Shown: positions 23,295 to 31,671, counted from the first letter of the stretch. The stretch is DNA of 33,328 bases from Bryobacterales bacterium (GCA_025350625.1 JANXXL010000227.1:1-33328); one strand, 5' to 3'. Program-made: numbers and translations. Notes: a model not told the origin generated them from the letters alone.

Positions 23295-23325
23295 GGGACG
23301 GCTCTCATTCACAGAGGACCGTCCC
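23295..23325. terminator. Stable hairpin between convergent genes
   Basis: GGGACGG (23295-23301) plus CTCT pairs with AGAG and CCGTCCC (23319-23325) around a seven-base loop, with a two-base bulge. It lies exactly between holA (plus) and the MBL gene (minus). No strong T run flanks it, so it may be a bidirectional stop or a member of a dispersed palindromic repeat. Confidence 0.5.
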
Positions 23326-23334
23326 GTTCAAAAA

Positions 23335-24243
23335 CTAGTTAGACTTCAGCTCCGCGTACACTTGTCCCACGAAGCGGTCTTCCGTCATGCCCACCTCTTT
23401 AATCTTGGAGGAGAACTCCGCAGCGGGTTTAGCCGCGATCACTTCATCCTGGCTCTTCCCTTGCCGGATCAGGTCTGCGACCTTCTTATGCACACCCAAA
23501 ATAATATCGCGGTGCGCCATTACGGCGTTGCGATCCACCATTTCGCCGTGGCCTGGAACTACGCGCGTATTGGGGCCGCATAGGGAAGCGACGCGAGCCA
23601 GGCCATCCTCCATCCCCAGCAGCGACCCGCCGTTGGCGCGATCGATATTGGGGAACTGGACCGAGCGATAAAAGTCGCCGGTCATAATGACGTCCGCATT
23701 CACAAAGTGAACTATGGAATCGCCATCGGTATGGGCTCGCGGAATGGCGATCACATGAACATCCTCGCCGTCCATCCGGAAGTTGATCCTGCCGTTATAG
23801 GTGATGGAAGGAAGTCCAGCGGAGGGCATCGACATTCCCGGCTGGCCGTTAGCGCCTGGATTCGGATGCACCAGCCGGTTGCGCAATTCGGGCCGCGAAA
23901 TGATGGTAACGCCCATCTTGCCGAAGTTCTCGTTGCCGCCGGTATGATCGCCATGCACGTGCGTGTTGATCATGAACTTGATGGGCGCGCCACCCGAGAC
24001 TTGCTTAATCGCCGCCGCAATCTTATTGCTTAAAGGCGCGAACTGGCTGTCCACCATAAATACGCCGTCCGGGCCCGTGAGCACGCCGATGACGCCGCCC
24101 TGGCCCTCCAGCGTATAGAAATTGTCGGCCAGTTTGTTGGTTTTGATTTCTACCTTGGAATAATCTGTTTGTCCCTGCGCCAGCGCAAATGCGGCCGTTG
24201 CAGCCAAGGCGGCCAGCGCAAAATACGAACGTCGAATCGTCAT
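23335..24243 (-). CDS. Exported MBL-fold metallo-hydrolase (subclass B3-like)
   Basis: A signal peptide (SYFALAALAATAAFALAQ) precedes a complete metallo-beta-lactamase fold. The zinc motif HVHGDH stands in INTHVHGDHTGGNENF, the third His in IPRAHTDGDSIVHF, the bridging Asp in IMTGDFY and the last His in VVPGHGEMVD. An extra C-terminal helical part follows. Exported members with this layout include B3-type lactamases and many hydrolases of unknown substrate, so resistance cannot be claimed. ATG 24243 has GGAGG eight bases upstream, and the two longer starts have no signal-like N terminus. It is the last gene of a minus-strand run, but the gap to the upstream DinB gene contains a small hairpin, so it may be transcribed alone. 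Confidence 0.88.
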   Translation of the reverse strand: MTIRRSYFALAALAATAAFALAQGQTDYSKVEIKTNKLADNFYTLEGQGGVIGVLTGPDGVFMVDSQFAPLSNKIAAAIKQVSGGAPIKFMINTHVHGDHTGGNENFGKMGVTIISRPELRNRLVHPNPGANGQPGMSMPSAGLPSITYNGRINFRMDGEDVHVIAIPRAHTDGDSIVHFVNADVIMTGDFYRSVQFPNIDRANGGSLLGMEDGLARVASLCGPNTRVVPGHGEMVDRNAVMAHRDIILGVHKKVADLIRQGKSQDEVIAAKPAAEFSSKIKEVGMTEDRFVGQVYAELKSN

Positions 24244-24282
24244 TAATATATCCTCCATCGTCCAGGTATCATACCAGTTCAT

Positions 24283-24296
24283 GCACCTGGGGGTGC
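24283..24296. terminator. Small hairpin between DinB-like and MBL genes
   Basis: GCACC and GGTGC flank a four-base TGGG loop in the 62-base gap. The stem is short and no T run follows, so this is a weak candidate for partial termination or a processing site. Confidence 0.25.
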
Positions 24297-24305
24297 GGGA
24301 ACCGG

Positions 24306-24821
24306 TTACGGTAAGGGGTCTTTTCGTACCGGTGCGCTGCTGAGGTGCGAGTAAAAACCCAAATCCTCGTTGGTGAAAAGCTTGGTCGCGTAGATGATCT
24401 GGAAGGTGTGTCCGGCGAAGTGTTCAACTACGTGATAGATCGCCGCTAACACGCTGCAATCATACCCTTGAACTTGGACGCGTTCGAGAAGCCGCTCAGA
24501 TGGCAGCGTGCGGAACACCGTTATTGATTCTTCGACGGTGGCACGCAATCGCGCGAGCAACTCCAGCGCCCCGCCTCCGTCCTGGGCGGCGAATTCGGCG
24601 TCGCGATCGCGAAGATCCGGCTGGCCGGCTACCGCGTGCATAATCCACTGGCGCACGTTGCCGTTCAAGTGCAACAACAGATTGCCCACGGAATTCTGCC
24701 TCACGGATTTCTTCGCCCAGACCTGTTCGACGGGAAGCTGCTGGATACAGATCTCGATGCGGCCCAGAAGCTGCGCCAATTTGCCGGAGGAAAAACTCAG
24801 AAACTCAGTTTCGACTGTCAT
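24306..24821 (-). CDS. DinB-family protein (DUF1572-like)
   Basis: The 171-residue product is an all-helical four-helix-bundle protein of the DinB/YfiT superfamily. Its putative metal-binding histidines fall at conserved places: the HLNGNVRQWI segment of helix 2 and HVVEHFAGH in helix 4. Bacterial members often act as metal-dependent thiol transferases, such as bacillithiol transferases, though for most the activity is unproven. It begins 12 bases after the DUF1801 gene stop, so it belongs to a three-gene operon with that gene and a small basic protein. No signal peptide, so cytoplasmic. Confidence 0.82.
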   Translation of the reverse strand: MTVETEFLSFSSGKLAQLLGRIEICIQQLPVEQVWAKKSVRQNSVGNLLLHLNGNVRQWIMHAVAGQPDLRDRDAEFAAQDGGGALELLARLRATVEESITVFRTLPSERLLERVQVQGYDCSVLAAIYHVVEHFAGHTFQIIYATKLFTNEDLGFYSHLSSAPVRKDPLP

Positions 24822-24833
24822 GCGTGGAATCCA

Positions 24834-25253
24834 TTATGACTTCGCTTTCTTCAAAGGTTTCGACTTGCCCGAACTGTTGAGGGCGGCCGCTTGGCGAATG
24901 AGCGCCTTAAAGGCGGACACGTCAACTTCTTCTCCTTCGTGGATGTCGATCGCGCGGCGTACGTTTCCATCGAGACTCGAATTGAAGAGACGGGCCGGGT
25001 CCTTTAGAGACCCACCCTTGGCGAAGGTGAGCTTCACGACCTTCTTGTAGGATTCGCCAGTGCAGATGATGCCATCGTGCGACCAAACCGGAGTGCCCAT
25101 CCACTTCCACTCCTCGACAACTTCCGGGTCTGCTTCCTTGATGAGCTTGCGCATTCTGCTGAGAGTTTCCCCGCGCCAGTCCCTGAGTTCGGCGATTCTT
25201 TTCGAGATAAGTTCCGATGCGGATAGGTCTTGGCCCGCGCTCGATTTTTTCAT
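24834..25253 (-). CDS. DUF1801 domain protein (YdhG/Fra-like fold)
   Basis: The 139-residue protein matches the DUF1801 pattern: [42 protein letters not shown] near the N terminus. Next comes [24 protein letters not shown], and then [18 protein letters not shown]. The fold is similar to frataxin-like/YdhG proteins; the biochemical role is not known. A lysine-rich C-terminal tail ([12 protein letters not shown]) follows. The ATG overlaps the stop of the upstream small gene by four bases (ATGA), and the DinB-like gene follows. Cytoplasmic. Confidence 0.88.
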   Translation of the reverse strand: MKKSSAGQDLSASELISKRIAELRDWRGETLSRMRKLIKEADPEVVEEWKWMGTPVWSHDGIICTGESYKKVVKLTFAKGGSLKDPARLFNSSLDGNVRRAIDIHEGEEVDVSAFKALIRQAAALNSSGKSKPLKKAKS

Positions 25254-25450
25254 GTTTTATTGCGCCCGGCGTCCATCTTTTCGGCCCACCGCAGAAAGCG
25301 GATCAGCTCGTGCCGGTTCCCCCAACTGAAGCGCCAAAAATCGCGCGCTGTGATATGGCCCGCGTCGAGACCACAGTAGGTTTCGATGCGCCATCGAAGG
25401 TAGGGACTACGCCAAGGACGTAGCCGGTACCCTTTGGAGAGCCGCCACAT
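25250..25450 (-). CDS. Small basic protein of unknown function
   Basis: This is a 66-residue product rich in Arg and Trp (RLRPWRSPYLRWRIETYCG, FWRFSWGNRHELIRFLRWAEKM). Although it is short, the frame is coupled to the DUF1801 gene by an ATGA overlap, and its composition is unlike random translation. It looks like a conserved small cytoplasmic protein, possibly nucleic-acid binding from its charge. The ATG at 25450 is used; an in-frame GTG at 25462 is possible. No SD is clear at either. The VWA gene ends just upstream on the same strand (gap 29 bases), so it could even be read from that transcript. Confidence 0.6.
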   Translation of the reverse strand: MWRLSKGYRLRPWRSPYLRWRIETYCGLDAGHITARDFWRFSWGNRHELIRFLRWAEKMDAGRNKT

Positions 25451-25479
25451 GGCGCCGAACACTTATTCTGAAACCCGGA

Positions 25480-26463
25480 TCACTTGTTAGCGGAAGCGTT
25501 GGCGTAATAACCGTTCCGGCTGCGTACGCTGGGCCGCCCAGGGGCGTTTACCATGACGGTAATCTTGCGAAAAGTTCCGTCGAGCGCCGGATTCAACGGC
25601 GAATACGCCAGCGTGTACTGGTTGCGAATCTCGTGCGCCACTTCCGGCACAATCCTGTCGATTTCTTCGAGGTCCTTGGGATAATAATCCACCGCGCCGG
25701 ACGCCTTTGCCAAATCGCTCAGCGCACGCCTGGCTTTTTTCGCCTCGCGCGGCTCCTCTTCGCTCAGAATACCAATGGAATAGATCAGAACGTCGCTCTG
25801 CTGAGCCTTGCGCATCAATTCTTCGAGGTTGATGTTGCTGGTATTGTCGTTGCCGTCAGTAACGATCACCAGCACTTTCTTTTCTTTCTTGGCTTTCTCC
25901 TTTAGATAATCCATGGACATGCTGATGGCGTCGCGCATGGCCGTGCCGCCTTTCGTCTCGATTCGGTCGAGGGCCTCTTCCATTTTCTTGATGTCGCTGG
26001 TGAAGGGCTGGTCGAGGTAGGCGTCGTCGTTAAAGTTCACGATGAAGACTTCGTCCTGGGGATTGGAAGCTTTCACCAGGTTCAGCGCAGCGGCGGCCAC
26101 CCGGTTTTTCTTGTCGCGCATGCTGCCGCTGTTATCGATAATGATGCCGAGCGAAACCGGGATGTCCTCCCGGCGGAAAATTTTGAGCGGCTGCTCGATG
26201 CCATTTTCCAGCACCTTGAACGCAGGTTGCTGAAGGTTAGTGACTAGTTTTCCTTTATTGTCGAGCACACTGGCATGCACCACTACCAGGCGAGTATCCG
26301 CTGTGAAAACCACGGGGTCGTCCTGGGACCCGACGCCGTTCTGTGGCTCGGACGTCGGCTGCGCTGTAGAGGGAGTACTGGAGCGGTTCGGCTGCGCGCC
26401 CTGGCCCAGCGCCCAAACGGCGGAAAGCAATAAAGCCGTGGCAATTCTATTGCGTTGGAGCAT
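25480..26463 (-). CDS. Exported VWA-domain protein (acidobacterial VWFA-related type)
   Basis: A signal peptide (ATALLLSAVWALGQ) and a Pro/Ser/Thr-rich linker precede a beta-strand region (VVVHASVLDNKGKLVTNLQQPAFKVLENG). A von Willebrand A domain follows with a full MIDAS: DNSGS, the Thr in KGGTAMRDA and the Asp of VTDGNDN. The C-terminal part (VAHEIRNQYTLAYSPLNPALDGTFRKI) is typical of the acidobacterial VWFA-related family. The ORF starts 17 bases inside the upstream paralogue, so the two are translationally linked. These proteins probably bind a partner through a divalent metal in the periplasm or at the surface. Their role is not established. Confidence 0.9.
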   Translation of the reverse strand: MLQRNRIATALLLSAVWALGQGAQPNRSSTPSTAQPTSEPQNGVGSQDDPVVFTADTRLVVVHASVLDNKGKLVTNLQQPAFKVLENGIEQPLKIFRREDIPVSLGIIIDNSGSMRDKKNRVAAAALNLVKASNPQDEVFIVNFNDDAYLDQPFTSDIKKMEEALDRIETKGGTAMRDAISMSMDYLKEKAKKEKKVLVIVTDGNDNTSNINLEELMRKAQQSDVLIYSIGILSEEEPREAKKARRALSDLAKASGAVDYYPKDLEEIDRIVPEVAHEIRNQYTLAYSPLNPALDGTFRKITVMVNAPGRPSVRSRNGYYANASANK

Positions 26464-27469
26464 AATATCCGGTACGAAACATGGCCCGTAGCTGCGGCAG
26501 TCCCGTGGTCTTCACCAGTTTGACTTGGACCCGGCGGTATTTCCCATCCCGCGCCGCATTCTTCGGACTGTAGCCCAGCAGATACTGATTGCGCAACTCG
26601 ATGCCTATCTTTGCGGCCACGTCCGGTAACTCCGCCAGGTTATCCACGGCGAAATGACGTCCGCCGGTTTGTTCGGCCATTTCGGCCAGCAACGCGGGTC
26701 CACCCATCTCTTCGGCAGTGCGGCCTCGCGACATTATCGGTTCGAAAATGCCGATAGCGTAAATCTGGACGTCAGCCTCGCGAACCGCGTTCCTCACTTC
26801 GGTCTCCGTGTAGCGGCTGGAGTTATCGCCGCCGTCGGAGATAATCAAAATCGCCTTGCGCGGGTTATGAGCCTTCTTCATTTGGTTCATGGCCAGGTAC
26901 ACGCCATCGAGCAGCGCAGTGCGGCCCTTGGCCTGCGTAAATGTAAGACGGTTCTGAACTTCTTCCGTTTCAGTGGTAAAAGTTTGCACCAGTTCCGGAC
27001 GGTCATTGAACTCCACCAGGAAGAACTCATCCTGCGGATTTGCGGTCTTCATGAACTGCGCTACTGCCTGCCGCGATTTCTGCAACTTAGCGCCCATGCT
27101 GCCGCTGGTGTCGAATACAATTCCTACCGATAAGGGCGCGTCTTCGCTCGAAAACTGGGTGATTTCCTGATCCACTTTGTCTTCCGACAACTTGAAATTT
27201 TCCTTATCGAGGCCGGTGACGAAGCGGCTCATGGGGTCGGTTACCGATACCGGAATCAGCACCAGCGTGGTATCGACGCGAATGTCGGACCGGCGATCGG
27301 TTATCGACTCATTCGGGTCCGCAACCGGCGTTCGGGACCGCGGAGTGATGGAAACGTTGGGAGTTGACGAACCCAGCGGTGTTCGTGGCGGCGGCGTGTC
27401 CTGCTGAAAACCAAGCATGGCAGCCAAGGGTAGCGCCACGGCAATCGCTAGTCCAACCGGGAGACGCAT
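26447..27469 (-). CDS. Exported VWA-domain protein (acidobacterial VWFA-related type), first of a tandem pair
   Basis: This 340-residue product has the same plan as the next gene: signal peptide (GLAIAVALPLAAMLGFQQ), a Pro/Ser/Thr linker and a strand region with FVTGLDKENFKLSEDKV. The VWA domain has MIDAS residues DTSGS, the Thr of KGRTALLDG and the Asp of ISDGGDNSS. The C-terminal segment IELRNQYLLGYSPKNAARDGKYRRV corresponds to the paralogue's. ATG 27469 is preferred to TTG 27475; no strong SD is visible. The pair is a duplication that has kept its MIDAS in both copies, so both probably bind ligands. Confidence 0.9.
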   Translation of the reverse strand: MRLPVGLAIAVALPLAAMLGFQQDTPPPRTPLGSSTPNVSITPRSRTPVADPNESITDRRSDIRVDTTLVLIPVSVTDPMSRFVTGLDKENFKLSEDKVDQEITQFSSEDAPLSVGIVFDTSGSMGAKLQKSRQAVAQFMKTANPQDEFFLVEFNDRPELVQTFTTETEEVQNRLTFTQAKGRTALLDGVYLAMNQMKKAHNPRKAILIISDGGDNSSRYTETEVRNAVREADVQIYAIGIFEPIMSRGRTAEEMGGPALLAEMAEQTGGRHFAVDNLAELPDVAAKIGIELRNQYLLGYSPKNAARDGKYRRVQVKLVKTTGLPQLRAMFRTGYYAPTQ

Positions 27470-27542
27470 AGGCAAAACAACTGCCCTCAGTATATCAGGG
27501 CAACCCTTTTTCAGCGCTGGTATTTTGGGTCGGAAGACGGCA

Positions 27543-27588
27543 GAAAAAGAAAATGCCGGTGAGTACTCGGAGGAAGATACTCACCGGC
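27543..27588 (-). terminator. Rho-independent terminator of the recN transcript (minus strand)
   Basis: GCCGGTGAGTA (27555-27565) and TACTCACCGGC (27578-27588) form a perfect 11-bp stem with a 12-base loop. On the minus strand the stem is followed directly by ATTTTCTTTTTCT (27554-27542), a good U tract. It lies 330 bases after the recN stop and before the VWA pair, so it insulates that pair from recN. Confidence 0.8.
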
Positions 27589-27920
27589 CGGTTTACTGTT
27601 TCCCGAAGGTTGCAGTTTACCGAACTTGGGCGGGCTCGCCGAGTAAACGGCAATCCAGCCCCAAGAGAAAGAGACGCGGTGGGAACACCGAAGCGTCCCA
27701 CAACTGGACATCTCGATACTATCACCGGATATTTCTCTTGTACAGAGGCGTGGCCAGCGGGAGGCCGCATATCCGGGCTTTTGCTACCCCGTTCGGCCTC
27801 TATCTTTCGATACGGTGCAAAGCCAAACGAATGGCCAGCAACAACTTATTGACACGCCTGCCGGTTCTTTTGTCGAAATGCGTCTGGGGTTTCGCTTTCT
27901 CTTCGAGTATGCGAAACAAC
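27589..27920. other. Intergenic region between recN stop and its terminator
   Basis: This 332-base stretch contains no reading frame I can support on either strand. Several GTTTAC/GTAAAC blocks occur around 27591-27655. It is either a long recN 3' UTR or the body of an unrecognised small RNA ending at the 27543-27588 terminator. The promoter of the VWA pair lies beyond the terminator, next to 27469. Confidence 0.4.
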
Positions 27921-29582
27921 CTATTTCGCGGCGTGTTTGATGAGCTGTTCGGCATGGCGAAGCGCTTCAGGTGTAACTCGCTCTCCGGAGAGCATGCGGC
28001 CGATTTCGCGCGTGCGGGCTTTGGCATCCAATTCTTCGATGGTGGTAATGGTGCGGCCGCGCTCGGCGTGCTTTTCCACATAATAATGATGCTCGGCGAA
28101 GCCGGCGATCTGCGCCAAATGCGTTACGCATAGAACTTGGGCGGAAGTGGCGAGCTTCTTCAGGCGGCGTCCCACGGCTTCGGCCGCGCTGCCTCCCACT
28201 CCCGCATCCACCTCATCGAAAACCAGCGTGCGCGGGATCATGTCGCTTTCAAAACGCGCGGGAGCGATGCAGGTCTTGAGCGCCAATGCGACGCGCGACA
28301 ATTCCCCGCCGGAGGCGATCTTTTCAAGCGGCTTGAGCTCTTCGCCCAGGTTTGGCGAGATCAGGAATTCCACAGCGTCGGCGCCCGCGGCCGACCACCC
28401 GGCAGGTAAAACTTGGATGACGACGCGCGTCCTTTCCATGGCGAGCGCGGCGAGTTCGCTCTCAACGGCTTTGGCCAGGCGGAGCGCCGCGTCACGCCGC
28501 AATGCCGATAGCTTAGCGGCGGCCGCTTCATAGGCGGCCGTCAAATCCGTGACTTCCTTTTGGAGGGCGGAGCGCCGCTCGCCGGAAGTTTCGACGGCTG
28601 TCAGGTTGCGGGCGACCTCCTCGCGGAATGCGATCACATCATCGAGGGTCGCTCCATACTTGCGCCGCAGTTTTTCAAGCGCAGCCAAACGAGTTTCGAT
28701 CTCTTCGAGGCGCGCGGGATCGGCTTCGAGCTTCCCTAAATAATGTCCTAGCCAGTGCGCCGCTTCATCCACCGCAATATTGGCGGGCGTCAATGCCGTA
28801 ATGACCTCGCGAATGCTGTCATCGATGCGGGCCAGTTCATCGAGGCGCTTGACTACTGTGTGCAACTGCGCGGCCACGCTCTGCGGGTCCTCATAGAGGA
28901 CGGTGTAGGCGGCGCTCGAAGTCTCCTGCAGGCGCACAACGTTGCGTAAAACCTGGCGTTCACTTTCGAGGTGCAGATCTTCGCCAGGCTGCGGATTTAT
29001 ATTTTCGATTTCGTTGCGCTGGAAGGTCCACAGGTCGGCTTGCCGGAGCTTCTCCTGGGTGGTGCGTTCGAGGTCGTCCAACTCTTTGGCTGCTGCGTTC
29101 CACCGGTTATAGAGTGAGGCCACCTGCGCCAGCTGGTCGCCCGCGCCAGCGAAGCCATCCAGCATCTCGCGCTGCACAGCCTGCGAAAATAGCTGCTGCT
29201 GATCGTGCTGTCCATGGATATCGGCCAGGCTGCGCGCCAGTTCCTTAAGCAGGGCCGCGGTCACCGGGCGTCCGCCGGCGAAGGCGCGGGACTTTCCGTT
29301 GGGCAGAATCTCGCGCTCGAGGATTAACTCGCCGTCTTCGAGGTCAACCCCCTCCGGCAAGGCAGAGCCTTCTACTTCAAAGATTCCCGCAATGCGCGCC
29401 CGCTCGGCCCCGCTGCGCACCATCTCCGCCGACGCCCGGCCGCCTAAGAGCAGAGCCAACGCATCAACCACAATGGACTTTCCGCTGCCAGTCTCGCCGG
29501 TCAGCAGATTGAGCCCGCGATGAAAGCGCACCCGGACCTTCTCGACCACGGCGTAGTTCTCGACGGTCAGCTCCAAAAGCAT
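27921..29582 (-). CDS. recN: DNA repair protein RecN
   Basis: This is a 553-residue SMC-like ATPase, the same length as E. coli RecN. The N terminus reads MLLELTVENYAVVEKV, with Walker A GETGSGKS at residues 29-36. A Q-loop region (DIHGQHDQQQLF), long coiled-coil segments in the middle, an ABC signature (ASGGELSRVALALK) and Walker B (TLVFDEVDAGVGG) near the C terminus follow. It tethers and helps repair double-strand breaks with RecA. The ATG at 29582 lies 122 bases from the divergent tolQ start, so the two probably have back-to-back promoters. No LexA box was recognised in that gap by eye. Confidence 0.97.
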   Translation of the reverse strand: MLLELTVENYAVVEKVRVRFHRGLNLLTGETGSGKSIVVDALALLLGGRASAEMVRSGAERARIAGIFEVEGSALPEGVDLEDGELILEREILPNGKSRAFAGGRPVTAALLKELARSLADIHGQHDQQQLFSQAVQREMLDGFAGAGDQLAQVASLYNRWNAAAKELDDLERTTQEKLRQADLWTFQRNEIENINPQPGEDLHLESERQVLRNVVRLQETSSAAYTVLYEDPQSVAAQLHTVVKRLDELARIDDSIREVITALTPANIAVDEAAHWLGHYLGKLEADPARLEEIETRLAALEKLRRKYGATLDDVIAFREEVARNLTAVETSGERRSALQKEVTDLTAAYEAAAAKLSALRRDAALRLAKAVESELAALAMERTRVVIQVLPAGWSAAGADAVEFLISPNLGEELKPLEKIASGGELSRVALALKTCIAPARFESDMIPRTLVFDEVDAGVGGSAAEAVGRRLKKLATSAQVLCVTHLAQIAGFAEHHYYVEKHAERGRTITTIEELDAKARTREIGRMLSGERVTPEALRHAEQLIKHAAK

Positions 29583-29704
29583 TGTCTCTATCGAATTATA
29601 GAGAAGCCGCGGCGCATAATGCCGAAAACATTTTTGGCATCTTCTGTTTTAGCGCGCGATTTTCGATTACAATGATATCGGGACGCGCAAGGAAGGGAAA
29701 TAGG

Positions 29705-30391
29705 TTGAACTTAGGAAGTCTGTACGGCATCGTAGCGCAAGTCAATTTTTGGGAGATGGTAAGAAGCTCGGAGCCAATCCCTATCGCCGTGATGGCCGTA
29801 TTGCTGATGTTCTCGCTGCTCTCCTGGACAGTCATCTTCTCCAAATGGTTTTTGTTCCGGCGCGCCGTTGCGGCCAATAAGAATTTCCTGCGCGCCTTTC
29901 GTAAGGCCGACCGCATGGAGACCATCGCCGCCGCCAGCCAGCAATTTACCGCCGCGCCATTGGTCGCAGTATTCGATTTCGGTTATAGCGAAGTCCATCG
30001 CCAGGTAGCCAAGCGGGGCCACATCACCAACCCTGTGGCAGTGGAGCGCAACCTCCAGCTAGGCATCAGTGAAGAGGTCACTAAGCTCGAGCGCAGCATG
30101 AGCTGGCTGGCCACTGCCGCCACCGTCTCGCCCTTCGTGGGGTTATTCGGCACGGTATTCGGCATTATTGAAGCGTTTCAGGCTTTGGGACTCACCGGCT
30201 CTACCAGCATGCGGACCGTCGCTCCGGGCATCGCCAACGCGCTCTTTGCTACCGCGCTCGGTCTCTTCGCAGCCATCCCCGCAGCGGTTTTTTATAATTA
30301 TTTTGGGCACAGTATTAAGGAGATGGGCACGCGTATGGAAGACTTTTCGCTCGAATTCCTGAACGCGACCGAGCGCATGTTCGAGGGCTAG
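29705..30391 (+). CDS. tolQ: Tol-Pal system proton-channel protein TolQ (MotA/TolQ/ExbB family)
   Basis: This inner-membrane subunit forms the pentameric proton channel that energises Tol-Pal. The first helix (IPIAVMAVLLMFSLLSWTVIFSKW) is followed by a cytoplasmic loop. Then come two helices, one containing SPFVGLFGTVFGIIEAF and the other IANALFATALGLFAAIPAAVFYNYF. The ATA/GT positions in these helices are typical of channel residues. The preferred start is TTG 29705, with GGAAGG at 29691-29696 and an eight-base spacer, giving 228 residues, the usual TolQ size. ATG 29672 lacks an SD, and ATG 29582 would add 41 unrelated residues. It is followed within ten bases by the TolR gene. Confidence 0.93.
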   Translation: MNLGSLYGIVAQVNFWEMVRSSEPIPIAVMAVLLMFSLLSWTVIFSKWFLFRRAVAANKNFLRAFRKADRMETIAAASQQFTAAPLVAVFDFGYSEVHRQVAKRGHITNPVAVERNLQLGISEEVTKLERSMSWLATAATVSPFVGLFGTVFGIIEAFQALGLTGSTSMRTVAPGIANALFATALGLFAAIPAAVFYNYFGHSIKEMGTRMEDFSLEFLNATERMFEG

Positions 30392-30400
30392 AGGAATCGA

Positions 30401-30853
30401 ATGGCTTTTTCGATGAATAGCGGTAACGGCGGTAGAAGCAGCCTGGGGCGGCGGCGCTTCGGCGGGGGCAACGGCACGCTTTCCGAGATCAACATCGTTC
30501 CGCTGGTGGACGTGGTGCTGGTGCTGCTGATCATTTTCATGCTGACGGCGCATGTGATGGAGTTCGGCCTGGAGATCAACGTCCCCGAGGTCAAACAGGT
30601 GAAGGATACCAACGAGGAACTGCCTGTGGTCAGCATCACGCGCAACGGCAAGTTGTATTTGAACGAGCGGCCCATCAACATTAACCAGATCGCCAGTGAA
30701 GTGCCCAAGCGCTTCAAGAATTCTAAGAGCGTTTACGTCATGGCCGATAAAGCTACGGTGTACGATCCTATCGCGCAGGTGATCAGCACGCTCGATGAGG
30801 CGCATCTGACCGTGAAGCTGGTGACCAAGCCGCAGGAGAACTCGGGCAAGTGA
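30401..30853 (+). CDS. tolR: Tol-Pal system protein TolR / ExbD family
   Basis: This 150-residue inner-membrane protein has a short basic, Gly-rich N terminus. Its single transmembrane helix, IVPLVDVVLVLLIIFMLTA, includes the conserved Asp D37 that couples to the proton path. A periplasmic domain follows (LEINVPEVKQ, PVVSITRNGKLYLNERP, VYVMADKATVYDPIAQVISTLDEA). It pairs with TolQ and transmits force to TolA and Pal. An AGAGGA SD lies upstream of ATG 30401. The next gene's GTG overlaps its stop (GTGA). ExbD is an alternative reading, but the tolB and pal neighbours favour TolR. Confidence 0.93.
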   Translation: MAFSMNSGNGGRSSLGRRRFGGGNGTLSEINIVPLVDVVLVLLIIFMLTAHVMEFGLEINVPEVKQVKDTNEELPVVSITRNGKLYLNERPININQIASEVPKRFKNSKSVYVMADKATVYDPIAQVISTLDEAHLTVKLVTKPQENSGK

Positions 30854-31671
30854 TGATGCGGAACGCAGGCTTCGATACCGGGCTAGGGCCAGGCATCCAT
30901 CCCGATATTCTGGAGGAACGCGAGCCAATCAGCCGGGCTTTTCTCGCGGCTCTCACTTTGCACGGAACGCTGCTTGCAGCAATGGGCATTTATGCCTGGA
31001 TGGACGCTCACAAAGATTCCTTCGGCGCACAAAACGCCGGCGGCGGGGCCATCGGCATCGAAGCCGTGAAGTCCATCCCGCTGCTGCATTCAGGAGAGCA
31101 GAATCCGGTGGCGAATGATACCGAGTCGCAGGTGCCGCAGCAGCCCGCTAAACCCGTAGAGAAAGTGAAAGCCGAGAAGGTATCGCCCAAGGCCGTCGCT
31201 CTCAAGATGAGGGAGAAGCGCCGTCCCGCCGAGGTTGCCAGCGAGCGCCAGCGCTTTCGGCCCTTCAAGGAAATTGACCAGAACCAGGTTTTCGCGAAAC
31301 AAGCTCCGCAGGTTTCAAACCCATTGTTTTCGGCGATGCCCGGATCGGGACGCATCGGGACGGGCGCCAACACGACGCTAGGCACGCGCTTTGCTGGATA
31401 CGCCCAGCAGATCCAGCAACTGGTGGCGCAAAAGTGGCATACCAATGACGTGGACGCGCGCGTGCAAACCGCGCCCGTCGTGATCGCCTCTTTCGATTTG
31501 ATGCGCAGCGGGGAGATTCGCAACTTGCGCGTACTGCAGCAAAGCGGCATCGCCGCGCTGGACTATTCGGTACAACGCGCCATACTGGAAGCAAGCCCGT
31601 TTCCGCCGATTCCTCCAGGTTTTGAGCGGGATTCGGCCAAAGTTGAATTCACGTTCGAGTTGAAACGATGA
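30850..31671 (+). CDS. TonB/TolA-like energy-transducing protein
   Basis: The 273-residue product has an N-terminal cytoplasmic stretch and one membrane helix (AFLAALTLHGTLLAAMGIYAW). A Pro/Lys/Glu-rich periplasmic spacer (about residues 100-150) comes next, and a C-terminal domain with the TonB/TolA pattern: APVVIASFDLMRSGEIRNLRVLQQSG, then DYSVQRAILEASPFPPIPPGF. It replaces E. coli TolA here; many bacteria use such a TonB-like protein. Initiation overlaps tolR: GTG 30850 (GTGA), ATG 30853 and ATG 30856 are all in frame, with AGGAG at 30834-30838. Its stop overlaps the TolB start by four bases. It links the TolQR motor to TolB/Pal. Confidence 0.88.
   Translation: MMMRNAGFDTGLGPGIHPDILEEREPISRAFLAALTLHGTLLAAMGIYAWMDAHKDSFGAQNAGGGAIGIEAVKSIPLLHSGEQNPVANDTESQVPQQPAKPVEKVKAEKVSPKAVALKMREKRRPAEVASERQRFRPFKEIDQNQVFAKQAPQVSNPLFSAMPGSGRIGTGANTTLGTRFAGYAQQIQQLVAQKWHTNDVDARVQTAPVVIASFDLMRSGEIRNLRVLQQSGIAALDYSVQRAILEASPFPPIPPGFERDSAKVEFTFELKR

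Noticed and set aside
27553..27852. A 99-codon plus-strand frame in the recN downstream gap
   Set aside because: Arg-rich random-looking translation, no SD, and it runs through the terminator hairpin.
27800..27860. A GTGCAAAGCC...GGCC stretch on the plus strand resembling part of a c-di-GMP (GEMM) riboswitch
   Set aside because: The rest of the conserved core does not fit, and no plus-strand gene follows; the next gene is recN on the minus strand.
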